Source of the DNA: DAOPKN01 sp035391225
Lineage (GTDB): Bacteria > Thermotogota > Thermotogae > MWEM01
Assembly: GCA_035391225.1 (NCBI GenBank)
Contig: DAOPKN010000005.1
Location: 1-64,000 of the forward strand
DNA length: 64,000 nt
Reading direction: 5' to 3'
Below are positions 49,361 to 57,743 of the stretch, piece by piece. Position numbers and translations under genes: made by a program. Numbering within the stretch: position 1 is the first letter of the stretch; each line of letters begins with the position of its first letter. The notes beneath the pieces were generated by a model. That model saw only the letters and a program-made list of their open reading frames with translations, ran no database searches and was not told the origin of the DNA.

Positions 49361-49686
49361 AGCTGCATCCGCATGATTTCCTGGTACGCGGACACGATCT
49401 TGTTGCGCACTTCCAGCGTGAGACGCAACGACATCGCAGCTTTTTCCGCGGAGACCATCACGTCGTGAATGCTGGAAAGCTTGCCGGCGGCAAAATCATC
49501 TGCAGCTGCTTCCGCCACTTTTTGATCTTTGTTGACTTGTTCCATCGCCTGGTTCAGGATCTTGGCGAAATCGGGTTGCTCGGTACTCTTTTGCACCTTG
49601 GAGGCGTCCTCTCGCTGGATGCGCTCCAGGCGTTGGATGGATCCCAACCCGCTCAGGTTCGAAATGGGATCGATTGGAGAGGCCAT
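49357..49686 (-). CDS. fliE: Flagellar hook-basal body protein FliE
   Basis: 109 residues with the FliE C-terminal pattern HDVMVSAEKAAMSLRLTLEV and NKIVSAYQEIMRMQL. It joins the MS ring to the rod. It lies between flgC and flgA, so fliE sits inside a gene set otherwise made of rod and ring genes. Confidence 0.94.
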   Translation of the reverse strand: MASPIDPISNLSGLGSIQRLERIQREDASKVQKSTEQPDFAKILNQAMEQVNKDQKVAEAAADDFAAGKLSSIHDVMVSAEKAAMSLRLTLEVRNKIVSAYQEIMRMQL

Positions 49687-49689
49687 GTA

Positions 49690-50130
49690 TTACCCTCCCT
49701 TCCCAATTTGCAGCGCCGCGTTGGCGAACGCCTTGGTTGTATTCAAAGCAGATACGTTTGCTTCGTATGCCCGCTGGGCATTGATCAGGTCAACCATCTC
49801 GCGCAGCACGTTCACGTTGGGCATTTGCACGTAGCCGTTTTCGTCAGCATCGGGATGGGATGGATCGTACACCATGCGGAAAGGCCCGGAATCGGCTTCC
49901 ACGCGCGCAACACGTACACCGGCAAGAGAGGCCACATCGGGTGGATTCAACTCGTCCACCGCGTTTTGGAAGGCTTCCGCAAACAGCACGGCGCGCCGGC
50001 GGTAGGGGCCACCTTCCTCGGTCCGGGTGGTTTCGGCGTTGGCGATATTCGAGGCGATGACGTCCAACCGGAAGCGTTGGGCGGTCATTCCCGAAGCGCT
50101 GATGTTCACCGTATCCATGAAGTCTAACAT
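49690..50130 (-). CDS. flgC: Flagellar basal-body rod protein FlgC
   Basis: 146 residues. N-terminal rod motif NISASGMTAQRFRLDVIASN and C-terminal VNVLREMVDLINAQRAYEAN. One of the proximal rod proteins. Two-base gap to flgB's stop suggests coupling. Confidence 0.96.
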   Translation of the reverse strand: MLDFMDTVNISASGMTAQRFRLDVIASNIANAETTRTEEGGPYRRRAVLFAEAFQNAVDELNPPDVASLAGVRVARVEADSGPFRMVYDPSHPDADENGYVQMPNVNVLREMVDLINAQRAYEANVSALNTTKAFANAALQIGKGG

Positions 50131-50132
50131 AC

Positions 50133-50543
50133 TTACCGCGTTCCTTTCAAGATGATGTTGTAGCGGACGATGTTTTGGTCCATCAACCGTGCCAGTGTTT
50201 GGTACCGCAAACTATTGGCGGCCATGACGGCCATTTCCTGGTCAATGTCCACGTTGTTCCCGTCGTTTGTGATCCACGTGTTGCGAACACTGCCCATGCG
50301 CGCCTGCACATCCTCGATGTTCTCGGGGTAGTTGGAGAAGTGGCGCGGGTCTTCCTTCTTGATGCGTAACTCCTGCGGAGAAAGGGCCTCGCGCAACACG
50401 TCTTCGAACACGACTTCCTTTCTCTTGTACCCGGGAGTTTCGGCGTTTGCGATGTTCTGGGAAATCACCCGGTGACGGAGGGCACTTGCATCCATCGCGG
50501 ATGACAGTGTTACGAAATTCGAGTTGAACAATCCTCCTGCCAT
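50133..50543 (-). CDS. flgB: Flagellar basal-body rod protein FlgB
   Basis: 136 residues from ATG 50543, eight bases after AAAGGGG. Rod motif ALRHRVISQNIANAETPGYK and the end NSLRYQTLARLMDQNIVRYN. First gene of the operon; the promoter is in the 143-base gap to birA, where I see no strong minus-strand -10. Confidence 0.95.
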   Translation of the reverse strand: MAGGLFNSNFVTLSSAMDASALRHRVISQNIANAETPGYKRKEVVFEDVLREALSPQELRIKKEDPRHFSNYPENIEDVQARMGSVRNTWITNDGNNVDIDQEMAVMAANSLRYQTLARLMDQNIVRYNIILKGTR

Positions 50544-50629
50544 GGCACACCCCTTTCCCGTTGATTTTCCAGCGCTGTATTCTTCTACGGTGTTTTGGGG
50601 ATTTCCTAAGGGAATCCATGCGGACATTC

Positions 50630-50638
50630 TGGTACAAT
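50630..50638 (+). promoter_or_regulatory. Extended -10 promoter of birA
   Basis: TGGTACAAT with TACAAT at 50633-50638 and TG before it; weak -35. birA follows 48 bases downstream, with AAGGAGG before the ATG. Confidence 0.5.
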
Positions 50639-50686
50639 TCGGAGGGAAGATTCCACAACTTTGCATTTCAAGGAGGCGTTTTGTGC

Positions 50687-51433
50687 ATGCTAAAGCTTTT
50701 CTTGCCCACGGTGGATTCCACAAACCGATACCTGTTGGAGCATGCTGCTTTTCTTCCCCACTTTTGCGTGCTGCGCGCGGGATGCCAATCTGCCGGACGC
50801 GGGCGCTTTGCACGCAACTGGGTCTCCCCGGTGGGAGGATTATGGTTTTCCTTGCTGCTCAAACACTTCCCCCTTCCCCGGAACGTGATTCCCTCGTTGC
50901 TGGCACTGGCGGGGTTGGATGTGCTGGAAAAGCTCTGCGGCAAGGGGTTCTGGCTGAAGTGGCCCAACGATATCGTTTTTTCCACGGGGACGCCTTCCGC
51001 CGACGGGAAGGTGGCGGGAATCTTGGGCCAATTCTGCGGCCAGGGGGAAAAGGGTGTGCTCGTGGTGGGAATGGGGATGAACATCAACAACGCCGTTCCC
51101 GGCAAACTGGATTTTCCCGCAGTGTCCCTTCGAGACGTTTGCCACCAGCACCGGGAAGTTGTTCCGGTGTATTTTGCCCTCCTCGAAGCGTTCCAGGAGA
51201 ATTGGAATCGTTTCGAACCCGGTGCATGGAAAAGGCGCGTGCGCCAAAAGAGTTACTTCCACGGCGGCGAACGCGTTTCGTTGCATTGCGCGCTTTCGGA
51301 AAAGCGGTGGGAAGGAACCCTGGTAGATACCCCCGTGGAGGCGCTGGAACTGGTCCTTGATTCGGGTGAGAGCAAATCCTTCCAGGCAGGAGACGTCCGG
51401 AAGGTTCGGGTGGAAAGGGGAAGTTCCCGCTAA
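50687..51433 (+). CDS. birA: Biotin-protein ligase without repressor domain
   Basis: 248 residues. Class I ligase (no N-terminal DNA-binding domain). Motifs: TVDSTNRYL, AGRGRFARNWVSPVGGLWFS, KWPNDI near residue 92, GKVAGIL. Attaches biotin to a Lys of acyl-CoA carboxylases or decarboxylases. ATG 50687 starts 10 bases after GGAGG; TTG 50681 is too near. Transcribed apart from the flagellar genes. Confidence 0.93.
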   Translation: MLKLFLPTVDSTNRYLLEHAAFLPHFCVLRAGCQSAGRGRFARNWVSPVGGLWFSLLLKHFPLPRNVIPSLLALAGLDVLEKLCGKGFWLKWPNDIVFSTGTPSADGKVAGILGQFCGQGEKGVLVVGMGMNINNAVPGKLDFPAVSLRDVCHQHREVVPVYFALLEAFQENWNRFEPGAWKRRVRQKSYFHGGERVSLHCALSEKRWEGTLVDTPVEALELVLDSGESKSFQAGDVRKVRVERGSSR

Positions 51434-51439
51434 TACGTT

Positions 51440-51467
51440 TTGTTTCCTAACCTTTTTGTGCTATACT
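51440..51467 (+). promoter_or_regulatory. Promoter of the first MFS transporter
   Basis: TTGTTT (51440-51445), 16 bases, TATACT (51462-51467), with TGC just before it (extended -10). Confidence 0.6.
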
Positions 51468-51500
51468 TTCCGGTGGTTCTTTCGCCAACCGGAGGGAAAC

Positions 51501-52718
51501 ATGCACAAATCCGCACGCCATCTTTTGCTGTACACGATAGTCACCGCCTTTGCCAACAACATCTTCAACGTCATCCTAAACCTGTTCCTGCGGGAAATCA
51601 ATCTCACCAACGGGCAGATCGGAAACATAACCAGTGCCCAACTCTGGGGTGCGGCGATCCTGGGATTGCTGGTGAGCACGCTGGCGGACATGTTCGGGCG
51701 GCGGCGCATTTTGCTGCTGTCTTCCGTGGTCATTCCCCTCTTCTCCATTCTCCTGGTATTCCAAAAAGAAATGCCTGCCTTGTTGGTGCTTTCCTTCTTG
51801 CGGGGTGGATTCCTCGTGGTTTCGTTTACCGTGGTGCAGGCGCTCATGGTGACGCTTTCCGAAACCCGCCACCGGGCCAAGTTGTTTGGCTTGAATATGG
51901 GGTTGATGATGGGAAGCGGGGTACTGGGGAATTTCCTGGGAGGATGGATGGGCGACACGTTGGGGTTGCAGCCCACGCTCGTGGTTTCCATGGTTCTGTT
52001 CTTCGTTTCCTTCTTCCCGCTGTTGCGTATTCAAGCGGTAGAGCCGGTACGCCGGCTGAAACACGTTTTCGATTTTTCCGGGTTCTCCCTCGGCCAAAAA
52101 CGCATCTTGTTCTTCCACTACATGACCACGGTGACGGTGGGATTCGGGGCGGGTTTGTTCATCCACTTTGGGAACTTGATCTTCAAGGATCTGTTCGACA
52201 TGTCGGCGACGGGTATCGGCATCGCGCTTTCGGTCGCACAACTGGGGACGGCCTTTGGCAATAGTTTTGCCCACCGCCTGGGAAACCGCTTCGGTCCACT
52301 GGAATTCCGGTTGCTCACCCAGGCACTTGTGGTGCCATTGATGGTGGGATTGGTGTTGGTGCGCAATCCTTTCGTGTTCACGGTGCTCTACGCTCTTCGC
52401 TTCGTGCTGATGAACACCGCCACACCCATTTTTGCGTCCATCGTGAACTCCAGTATCCCCTCCGAATCCATCTCCACGATTTCCGGCATCAACTCGTTCT
52501 TGAACAACGCGGTACGGGGGGTAGCCGCCATGCTCTTCGGTTTCATCGTGGGAGCGAGCATCGAAGGGTATAACTTGCTGTTTTCGATCTCCACGGTTTT
52601 TTACGGGGCAAACGTGCTGATTGCTTTCTTCATCCTCAAGCTCTACCGGGATGACCCCGTGGTACAGTCGCTGTTCACGAAGAGAGCTGGGAAAAGTGGG
52701 AGATCGAGCCGCGGATAA
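51501..52718 (+). CDS. Major facilitator superfamily transporter 1
   Basis: 405 residues with about 12 helices. The MFS loop 2-3 motif is LADMFGRRRI near residue 66, and TLSETRHRAKLFGLNMGL marks helix 5. ATG 51501 follows GGAGGG. An exporter of drugs or small metabolites is possible; no substrate can be named. It is separate in sequence from the second MFS at 60193. Confidence 0.85.
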   Translation: MHKSARHLLLYTIVTAFANNIFNVILNLFLREINLTNGQIGNITSAQLWGAAILGLLVSTLADMFGRRRILLLSSVVIPLFSILLVFQKEMPALLVLSFLRGGFLVVSFTVVQALMVTLSETRHRAKLFGLNMGLMMGSGVLGNFLGGWMGDTLGLQPTLVVSMVLFFVSFFPLLRIQAVEPVRRLKHVFDFSGFSLGQKRILFFHYMTTVTVGFGAGLFIHFGNLIFKDLFDMSATGIGIALSVAQLGTAFGNSFAHRLGNRFGPLEFRLLTQALVVPLMVGLVLVRNPFVFTVLYALRFVLMNTATPIFASIVNSSIPSESISTISGINSFLNNAVRGVAAMLFGFIVGASIEGYNLLFSISTVFYGANVLIAFFILKLYRDDPVVQSLFTKRAGKSGRSSRG

Positions 52719-53325
52719 TCTCTTCCACTCCGCGAAGCATGGTTTCAAAGGAGAGGCTGGCGAACTCCGACCGATCCAACACGTGTTCGTGAAGGAACGG
52801 CACGTGGACAAACCCGCTCAGGGTGTGGGCGAAGCCCGGTGTAGTGGGGGAAAGGACGTGTCGGGATAGGTGTAATCCGAGGTACATCACGTAGTTGCAA
52901 AGGTAGGTCCCCGCGCTGTTGGAAAGAACCGCGGGGACCTTTTTCTCGTGAAGGCGTTGCAGTAACGGGCGAATGGGAAGCGTGGAGAAGTACGCCGCCG
53001 GACCTCCGGGAACGATGGGTTCATCGCGGAAGTGGCTTCCGTCGTTGTCCGGGATGCGCGTGTCCAACACGTTGAGGGCAACGCGTTCCAGCGTGATGTG
53101 ACGGGCGCGTGCGCTGAGGCCAACGCTCACCAGCACATGGGGTTGCACCTCGTGGAGCAACGCGCCAAACCCTTCCCGGTTTTTTTCCACGGAAACGGGG
53201 AGGATGCGTCCCATTACCTGCCAGTTTTCCACCTGCAACCCGTCAAGCGCTGCGATCAGGTCACAAGATGGGTTGACCTTTTCCTTTCCAAAGGGTTCGA
53301 AACCCGTTACCAGCAACCGGTGCAT
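52675..53325 (-). CDS. pcp: Pyroglutamyl-peptidase I
   Basis: 216 residues, the usual size. Removes N-terminal pyroglutamate from peptides in the cytoplasm. Motifs: LVTGFEPFGKEKVNPS at the start, GLSARARHITLERVALNV with the catalytic Glu, NSAGTYLCNYVMY with the Cys nucleophile near residue 143, and FVHVPFLHE with the His. The ATG lies four bases after the stop of the lipoprotein gene and has a poor ribosome-binding site, so it depends on coupling. It overlaps the end of the convergent MFS gene by 44 bases. Confidence 0.95.
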   Translation of the reverse strand: MHRLLVTGFEPFGKEKVNPSCDLIAALDGLQVENWQVMGRILPVSVEKNREGFGALLHEVQPHVLVSVGLSARARHITLERVALNVLDTRIPDNDGSHFRDEPIVPGGPAAYFSTLPIRPLLQRLHEKKVPAVLSNSAGTYLCNYVMYLGLHLSRHVLSPTTPGFAHTLSGFVHVPFLHEHVLDRSEFASLSFETMLRGVEEIIRGSISHFSQLSS

Positions 53326-53329
53326 CTGC

Positions 53330-53701
53330 TCAGAAATTGCTGAAAGCTTCGCCCGAAACGGAAATGGTTCCACGCCCCACGAACGGAACGAAGTAGGTGA
53401 TCACGAAATCCCAAATGGTGAAGCCGTAGCTGATCTCCAGGTTCTTGGCAAAGGCGCCTCCCCGGGCAAATACCTCCGGTCCAATCATTTTGTCCAGGTT
53501 CTCGTGGGGCCGGGACATCGGGAAAAGGATGGGATCGATAATGAACCACAATTCCTGGGATGCTTCGAACTTCCCGACAGGTGTTCCGATAATGTTGGGG
53601 AAGTACCCCAGGTTTCCATCCGCCGTTTTGAAGAGCATGGAACAAGAACTGAACACCAGCACGAGAGCAACGAACACGAGCAACAGCACGAACTTTTTCA
53701 T
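53330..53701 (-). CDS. Small lipoprotein, function unknown
   Basis: 123 residues, ATG 53701 behind GGGGGAG. Lipobox in LVFSSC near residue 20 followed by SMLFKTADGN. The remainder is beta-rich and ends GEAFSNF. Unrecognised. It is made with the barrel protein gene upstream, suggesting a joint outer-membrane role. Confidence 0.55.
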   Translation of the reverse strand: MKKFVLLLVFVALVLVFSSCSMLFKTADGNLGYFPNIIGTPVGKFEASQELWFIIDPILFPMSRPHENLDKMIGPEVFARGGAFAKNLEISYGFTIWDFVITYFVPFVGRGTISVSGEAFSNF

Positions 53702-53713
53702 CAAACTCCCCCT

Positions 53714-54220
53714 TTATTTGGATGGTTCTTGCACTTGCAACGGGTAGATACCCCCACGGTATGCAAGGGAAAGGGTGGGGTGCAGCATTCGATTTACCCC
53801 CACGGCAACTTGCACGCCACCGATGGGAGAAACGGGAATCATCATGCCGGCCTCCACGAAGAGATCCCAGTGCTCCAATCCCAGATTGCCCAGCAGGGAA
53901 ATATACCCCCCAAACTGGATTCCGTAGGATTCGTTCAGGGTTTCGAACACCACCCATTCCACTCCCGCAGAAACGTAGGGCTTTTTGAAGGACATGATCC
54001 CCATGCCGCCGCGAAAACGAAACGGGGAAAACCAGGAAGGACCGTACACCGCGTTGAAGGAGAGATCCACGATGTCCCGTTTCTTATCCACTTCCGGCAA
54101 AAGGAAAAAATCGGGTTTCACTTCCAATATCAACCCAATAAAATCTTCACTAAAGGTCCGAGCGGAAACCGAAACACACAAAAAACAGGCCGCCAGGCAA
54201 ACCAGGCTTTTCCAGCGCAT
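53714..54220 (-). CDS. Small outer-membrane barrel-like protein
   Basis: 168 residues. Signal peptide MRWKSLVCLAACFLCVSVSA, then Gly-rich alternating strands (FRFRGGMGIMSFKKPYVSAG, YGIQFGGYISLLGNLGL). It does not end in Phe, which is unusual for a barrel. Similar in size to the protein at 6081-6581. Function unknown. First gene of a three-gene unit with the lipoprotein and pcp. Confidence 0.55.
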   Translation of the reverse strand: MRWKSLVCLAACFLCVSVSARTFSEDFIGLILEVKPDFFLLPEVDKKRDIVDLSFNAVYGPSWFSPFRFRGGMGIMSFKKPYVSAGVEWVVFETLNESYGIQFGGYISLLGNLGLEHWDLFVEAGMMIPVSPIGGVQVAVGVNRMLHPTLSLAYRGGIYPLQVQEPSK

Positions 54221-54249
54221 TACGCTTCTCCCTTCCTCCCACTGCCCCG

Positions 54250-54260
54250 ATTATATCACA
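54250..54260 (-). promoter_or_regulatory. Extended -10 promoter of the barrel/lipoprotein/pcp unit
   Basis: On the minus strand TGTGATATAAT, the same word as before pyrG, about 30 bases upstream of the ATG. No good -35 (ACCATC at the expected place). Confidence 0.6.
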
Positions 54261-54321
54261 CGCATTGCCCACGATGGTACCCTGGAAATCCGAAGGCTGG
54301 AAATCGGAAATGTCTATGTAA

Positions 54322-54390
54322 TTGACAATTTTCGTCATAGGTGATATAATGCGCCGTCTGGTGACGAACTTTGTCAAATAAAGCGACAAA
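54322..54390 (+). promoter_or_regulatory. Consensus promoter and inverted repeat before the XRE-cupin gene
   Basis: TTGACA (54322-54327), 17 bases, TATAAT (54345-54350): perfect consensus. AATTG-A-CAATT (54320-54330) is a palindrome over the -35. In the leader, TTTGTC (54370-54375) and GACAAA (54385-54390) form a further inverted repeat with a 9-base spacer. A promoter this strong with dyads at it suggests tight repression, perhaps by its own product. Confidence 0.75.
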
Positions 54391-54410
54391 CTCCCAAAAA
54401 GGATGGAATG

Positions 54411-54944
54411 ATGACCCCAGGAGAGAAGATTCGCAAACTTAGGCTGGCAAAGGGATTGACCCAAGAAGACGTGGCCGCGCGAGCGGACCTGGCCCGAAGT
54501 TTCATTTCGCAGGTGGAAACGGGAAAAACCTCTCCCACGCTGGACAACTTGGAACGCATTCTCAAGGCAGTGGGAAGTGGCCTCAAAGATTTCTTTTCGG
54601 ATGCCCAGCAGGAAATGGTGGTATACAAGCGGGAAGAGCGTATTCCCGTGTACGACGAACCCAAAGGCATTCGCTCCGAGATGCTCATGGACGAGGTGGA
54701 GAGCAAGAAAATCGATGCTTTCTTGGTAACGTTGGAACCTCGCGCCCAAACAGAAGAGGAAGATTACCACGAAGGAGACGAGTTTGGTTTCGTGTTGGAT
54801 GGCCAGGCGCAGTTGGTACTGGATGGAAAACCATTTTCGGTGCGCAAGGGAGATTGTTTCTACTACCGCGCCGACAAGAAGCATTTTCTGGAAAACAATT
54901 CCACGAAGCGAAAATGCATGATTCTATGGATTAAGATCGACTAA
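54411..54944 (+). CDS. XRE-cupin transcription regulator
   Basis: 177 residues. XRE helix-turn-helix at residues 8-60 (IRKLRLAKGLTQEDVAARAD, RSFISQVETGKTSPTL) and a small cupin domain in the C-terminal half (HEGDEFGFVLDGQAQLVLDG, VRKGDCFYYRADKKHFLEN). Regulators of this layout (PuuR-like) often sense small metabolites such as polyamines. It is followed by speD and speE, so control of spermidine synthesis is likely. The preceding ATG at 54408 is also possible. Confidence 0.9.
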   Translation: MTPGEKIRKLRLAKGLTQEDVAARADLARSFISQVETGKTSPTLDNLERILKAVGSGLKDFFSDAQQEMVVYKREERIPVYDEPKGIRSEMLMDEVESKKIDAFLVTLEPRAQTEEEDYHEGDEFGFVLDGQAQLVLDGKPFSVRKGDCFYYRADKKHFLENNSTKRKCMILWIKID

Positions 54945-54979
54945 CCGATAGACACTTCACCCGGAAGGAGTTGGGATCA

Positions 54980-55372
54980 TTGAAAGCCCTTGGAAAACAC
55001 CTGATCGCCGAATTTTTTGAATGCAACCAATCCGCGTTGAATAACGTGCAAGTTGTGGAGGAATCCATGAAAAGTGCTGCCCTTTTGGCAGGAGCCACGA
55101 TCGTGGACAGCAGTTTCCACAAGTTTTTGCCACACGGAGTGAGTGGCGTAGTGGTCGTGTCAGAATCGCACTTGGCGATTCATACCTGGCCGGAATACGG
55201 GTACGCTGCGGTCGATGTTTTTACCTGTGGGGACCACGTGGATCCCTGGGTGGCTTTCGATTACCTCAAGCAAGTGTTCGAAGCAGGGCGCACGAGTACC
55301 GACGAGTTCAAGAGGGGTCGTTACCTGGAAATCGGAATCGAAGAGAGTGCGCCTTACAAGGTGGGGGCTTGA
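54980..55372 (+). CDS. speD: S-adenosylmethionine decarboxylase proenzyme
   Basis: 130 residues of the short bacterial class 1B enzyme. It cleaves itself between Glu and Ser in VSESHLAIHTWPE (near residue 60-63), making the pyruvoyl cofactor. Motifs FLPHGVSGVVVVSES and DVFTCGDHVDPW. Gives decarboxylated SAM for spermidine. TTG start at 54980 with AGGAG 10 bases before; homologues begin MKxLG as here. Its stop overlaps speE's ATG (TGATG). Confidence 0.96.
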   Translation: MKALGKHLIAEFFECNQSALNNVQVVEESMKSAALLAGATIVDSSFHKFLPHGVSGVVVVSESHLAIHTWPEYGYAAVDVFTCGDHVDPWVAFDYLKQVFEAGRTSTDEFKRGRYLEIGIEESAPYKVGA

Positions 55373-56235
55373 TGGATCCGAAAGAGCTGTCGCATTTGCG
55401 CTTCGAGGAAACGTTTCAGGGAGGGCATGCTGGGGTTTTCTTTTCCGTGTCCCGCGTGCTTTTTTCCGAGCAAACTCCTTTCCAAAGGATCGATATCTTG
55501 CAAACCCCCTACCTGGGGAGAGTTTTCGCCTTGGACGGCATTACGCAAACGGTGGATGCCTTCGAGTTCATGTACCACGAGATGCTGGTGCATGTTGCCC
55601 TTTTTGCGCACCCCTGTCCCCGGAAAGTGCTCGTCATCGGTGGGGGGGATGGGGGAACCCTGCGCGAGGTGCTCAAGCATCCCAGCGTACAAGAGGCCTG
55701 GTTGGTAGAAATCGACGAAAAGGTTGTGCAAGCTGCGCGCGAGTGGCTTCCCAAACTTTCCTCTTCCTTTTCCGATCCCCGATCCAAGATCCTGTTCCGG
55801 GATGGGGCCCAACTGGTGGGGGAATTTCCCAACACCTTCGATGCAATCTTGATCGATTCCACAGATCCCACCGCGGGAGAAGGGGGTACCCTTTTTACCC
55901 CGGAATTCTATAAAAACTGCTTGCAGGCACTGACCCCGCAGGGTTTCCTCGTGGCGCAAACGGAAGATCCGGTGTTCGATCGTAGTTGGCTGGAAATGGC
56001 CTTTTCGCGCATCCACTCCGTGTTCCCCCAGACCATGCTGTACACGGGTTTTTCGCCGCAATACCCCTCCGGTTTTTGGACCTACACCATCGCATCAAAG
56101 CAACTCGACCCTCGCCAGATCCGTTCCAACGTTTCCGCCGCACACATGAAATTGCAGTACTACAACCCCGCACTGCATCTTGCCAGTTTTTGCCTTCCCA
56201 CCTTTCTCCAGCAAATCTTGGAGAAGCTGCGGTAA
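55372..56235 (+). CDS. speE: Spermidine synthase
   Basis: 287 residues. Rossmann-type aminopropyltransferase: VLVIGGGDGGTLREVLKHP near residue 85, LIDSTDPTAGEG near 162, and YTGFSPQYPSGFWTY near 220. Moves the aminopropyl group of decarboxylated SAM to putrescine. ATG at 55372 is coupled to speD. Putrescine synthesis genes are not in the window. Confidence 0.95.
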   Translation: MDPKELSHLRFEETFQGGHAGVFFSVSRVLFSEQTPFQRIDILQTPYLGRVFALDGITQTVDAFEFMYHEMLVHVALFAHPCPRKVLVIGGGDGGTLREVLKHPSVQEAWLVEIDEKVVQAAREWLPKLSSSFSDPRSKILFRDGAQLVGEFPNTFDAILIDSTDPTAGEGGTLFTPEFYKNCLQALTPQGFLVAQTEDPVFDRSWLEMAFSRIHSVFPQTMLYTGFSPQYPSGFWTYTIASKQLDPRQIRSNVSAAHMKLQYYNPALHLASFCLPTFLQQILEKLR

Positions 56236-56342
56236 AAACCCCTCTTTTTGTGGCACACGGATTCCCCCAAAAACAGCGAGAAGGGGAGAGAATATGGTAA
56301 GATAACCCAAGGAGAGCCAGGGAATGTCCTGGTATAACAAAA

Positions 56343-57710
56343 ATGGGAAAGACATTTTGGAGTTCGCTTTTCTTTCAGGGAGTTGGAATCGGTTTGGTTT
56401 TTTTCCCAGGATTGTTGCAGATCCTGGGAGTTTCGCTTTTTGGGGTGGGCTTCTTTTTTCTGGCCCGCTCGCTTGTGCACGGCATTCGGAGGGAAACCCA
56501 GTATTCTCGGGCTCTTTCCGAAAGTTCCATGCGTGTTGAGCAGCTGGAAGTGGAGAACGAAACGCTGCAAGCCCGCGCCCACGAGTGCAATTTGATGGTC
56601 CGTGAGCGGGACGAGTCTTTCCAAAAGGTCGAATCCTTGCGGGAAGGCATGGAACGCATCATCGCCCTTACCTCGCACATGTCGTTGGCCGTGCAGGAAG
56701 ACAACGATGGCTTCTTGAAAGAACTGCTCGAGATGTTGATGGTGCTCGTTCCCAAGGCGGATTATGGAAGTATCTCCCTGGTGGAAGGTGCGCAGTGGCG
56801 GTACGTTCATGCCATCGGGCACAACATCGAGAAACTCAAGGAGCTTGCGCTGGATGCATCCCTTCTGTTTCCCATCGAATCCGTTTCGCTCGTGGAGGAT
56901 ATCCTGCGCAAGGACAGGGAGTTCTTGCCCGAGGATACGCACGAGAAACTTACGCAGGCAACACTCCCGGTGAATTACTCGCTGTTGAGTCGTTTGAAAA
57001 TTGGCCACGAGACGGTAGGGAATGTCTCGCTGGATATTGCTTCGGAAAGTGATAAAAACTTCGATTCCAACGATATCCGCATCTTGGAGTCCTTTTCCAA
57101 CGTGGCATCTGCTTTCTTGGCCATGCAGAAGTACTCCATCAAGCAAGGCCGCTTCCAGAAAGAACTGATCATGTCCATGATCCGCATGTTGGAACTCCAC
57201 GACCCCTACACCAAGGGACACTCGGAGAACGTTGCCCAATTGTCTGCACAGGTTGCCGAGGAGCTGGGTTGGAGCAAGGAACGGGTCGCACGCGTGTATT
57301 GGTCGGGGTTGGTGCACGATGTGGGCAAGATCCTGGTTCCGGGCGCTATCCTGACCAAAACAGGCCGGCTTACCGCCGAAGAGTTCCAAATCATCCGCAT
57401 GCATCCAGTGTGGGGTGCGCAGGTGTTGGATACTTCCACTGACTTGAAAGATATCGCCAACTACGTCCGTTTCCACCACGAGCGTTGGGACGGTCGTGGC
57501 TACCCCGAGGGGATGGCGGGGCCAGAAGTCCCGATGATTTCGCGGGTGTTGGCCATTGCCGATTGTTTCGATGCCATGACCAGTGATCGACCGTATCGCA
57601 AAGGGGTTGCCCCAAACGATGCCCTTTCCGAGTTGCAAAAGGAAGCGGGAAAGCAGTTCGACCCCAAGTTCGTGGAGGTTTTCACCAAGATCCAACGCCG
57701 GTACACGTAA
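56343..57710 (+). CDS. GAF-HD-GYP protein, c-di-GMP phosphodiesterase candidate
   Basis: 455 residues. Two hydrophobic helices near residues 5-40, a coiled-coil (45-100), a GAF-like domain (100-265) and a C-terminal HD-GYP domain (270-450) with HDVGK near 324 and HHERWDGRGYPEG near 379. HD-GYP domains hydrolyse c-di-GMP to GMP. ATG at 56343 has no good ribosome-binding site, because GGAG upstream is placed for an out-of-frame ATG at 56324. A TATAAC box lies 5 bases before the ATG. It could link to the c-di-GMP-binding candidates at 11.3 and 19.2 kb. Confidence 0.85.
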   Translation: MGKTFWSSLFFQGVGIGLVFFPGLLQILGVSLFGVGFFFLARSLVHGIRRETQYSRALSESSMRVEQLEVENETLQARAHECNLMVRERDESFQKVESLREGMERIIALTSHMSLAVQEDNDGFLKELLEMLMVLVPKADYGSISLVEGAQWRYVHAIGHNIEKLKELALDASLLFPIESVSLVEDILRKDREFLPEDTHEKLTQATLPVNYSLLSRLKIGHETVGNVSLDIASESDKNFDSNDIRILESFSNVASAFLAMQKYSIKQGRFQKELIMSMIRMLELHDPYTKGHSENVAQLSAQVAEELGWSKERVARVYWSGLVHDVGKILVPGAILTKTGRLTAEEFQIIRMHPVWGAQVLDTSTDLKDIANYVRFHHERWDGRGYPEGMAGPEVPMISRVLAIADCFDAMTSDRPYRKGVAPNDALSELQKEAGKQFDPKFVEVFTKIQRRYT

Positions 57711-57743
57711 TTCTTTCCCATATTCCCAAAAGAGGTGTTTTTC

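Noticed and set aside
51576..52811. 411-codon antisense frame opposite MFS transporter 1
   Set aside because: The plus-strand frame is hydrophobic with MFS motifs; the antisense product is polar and His-rich without motifs.
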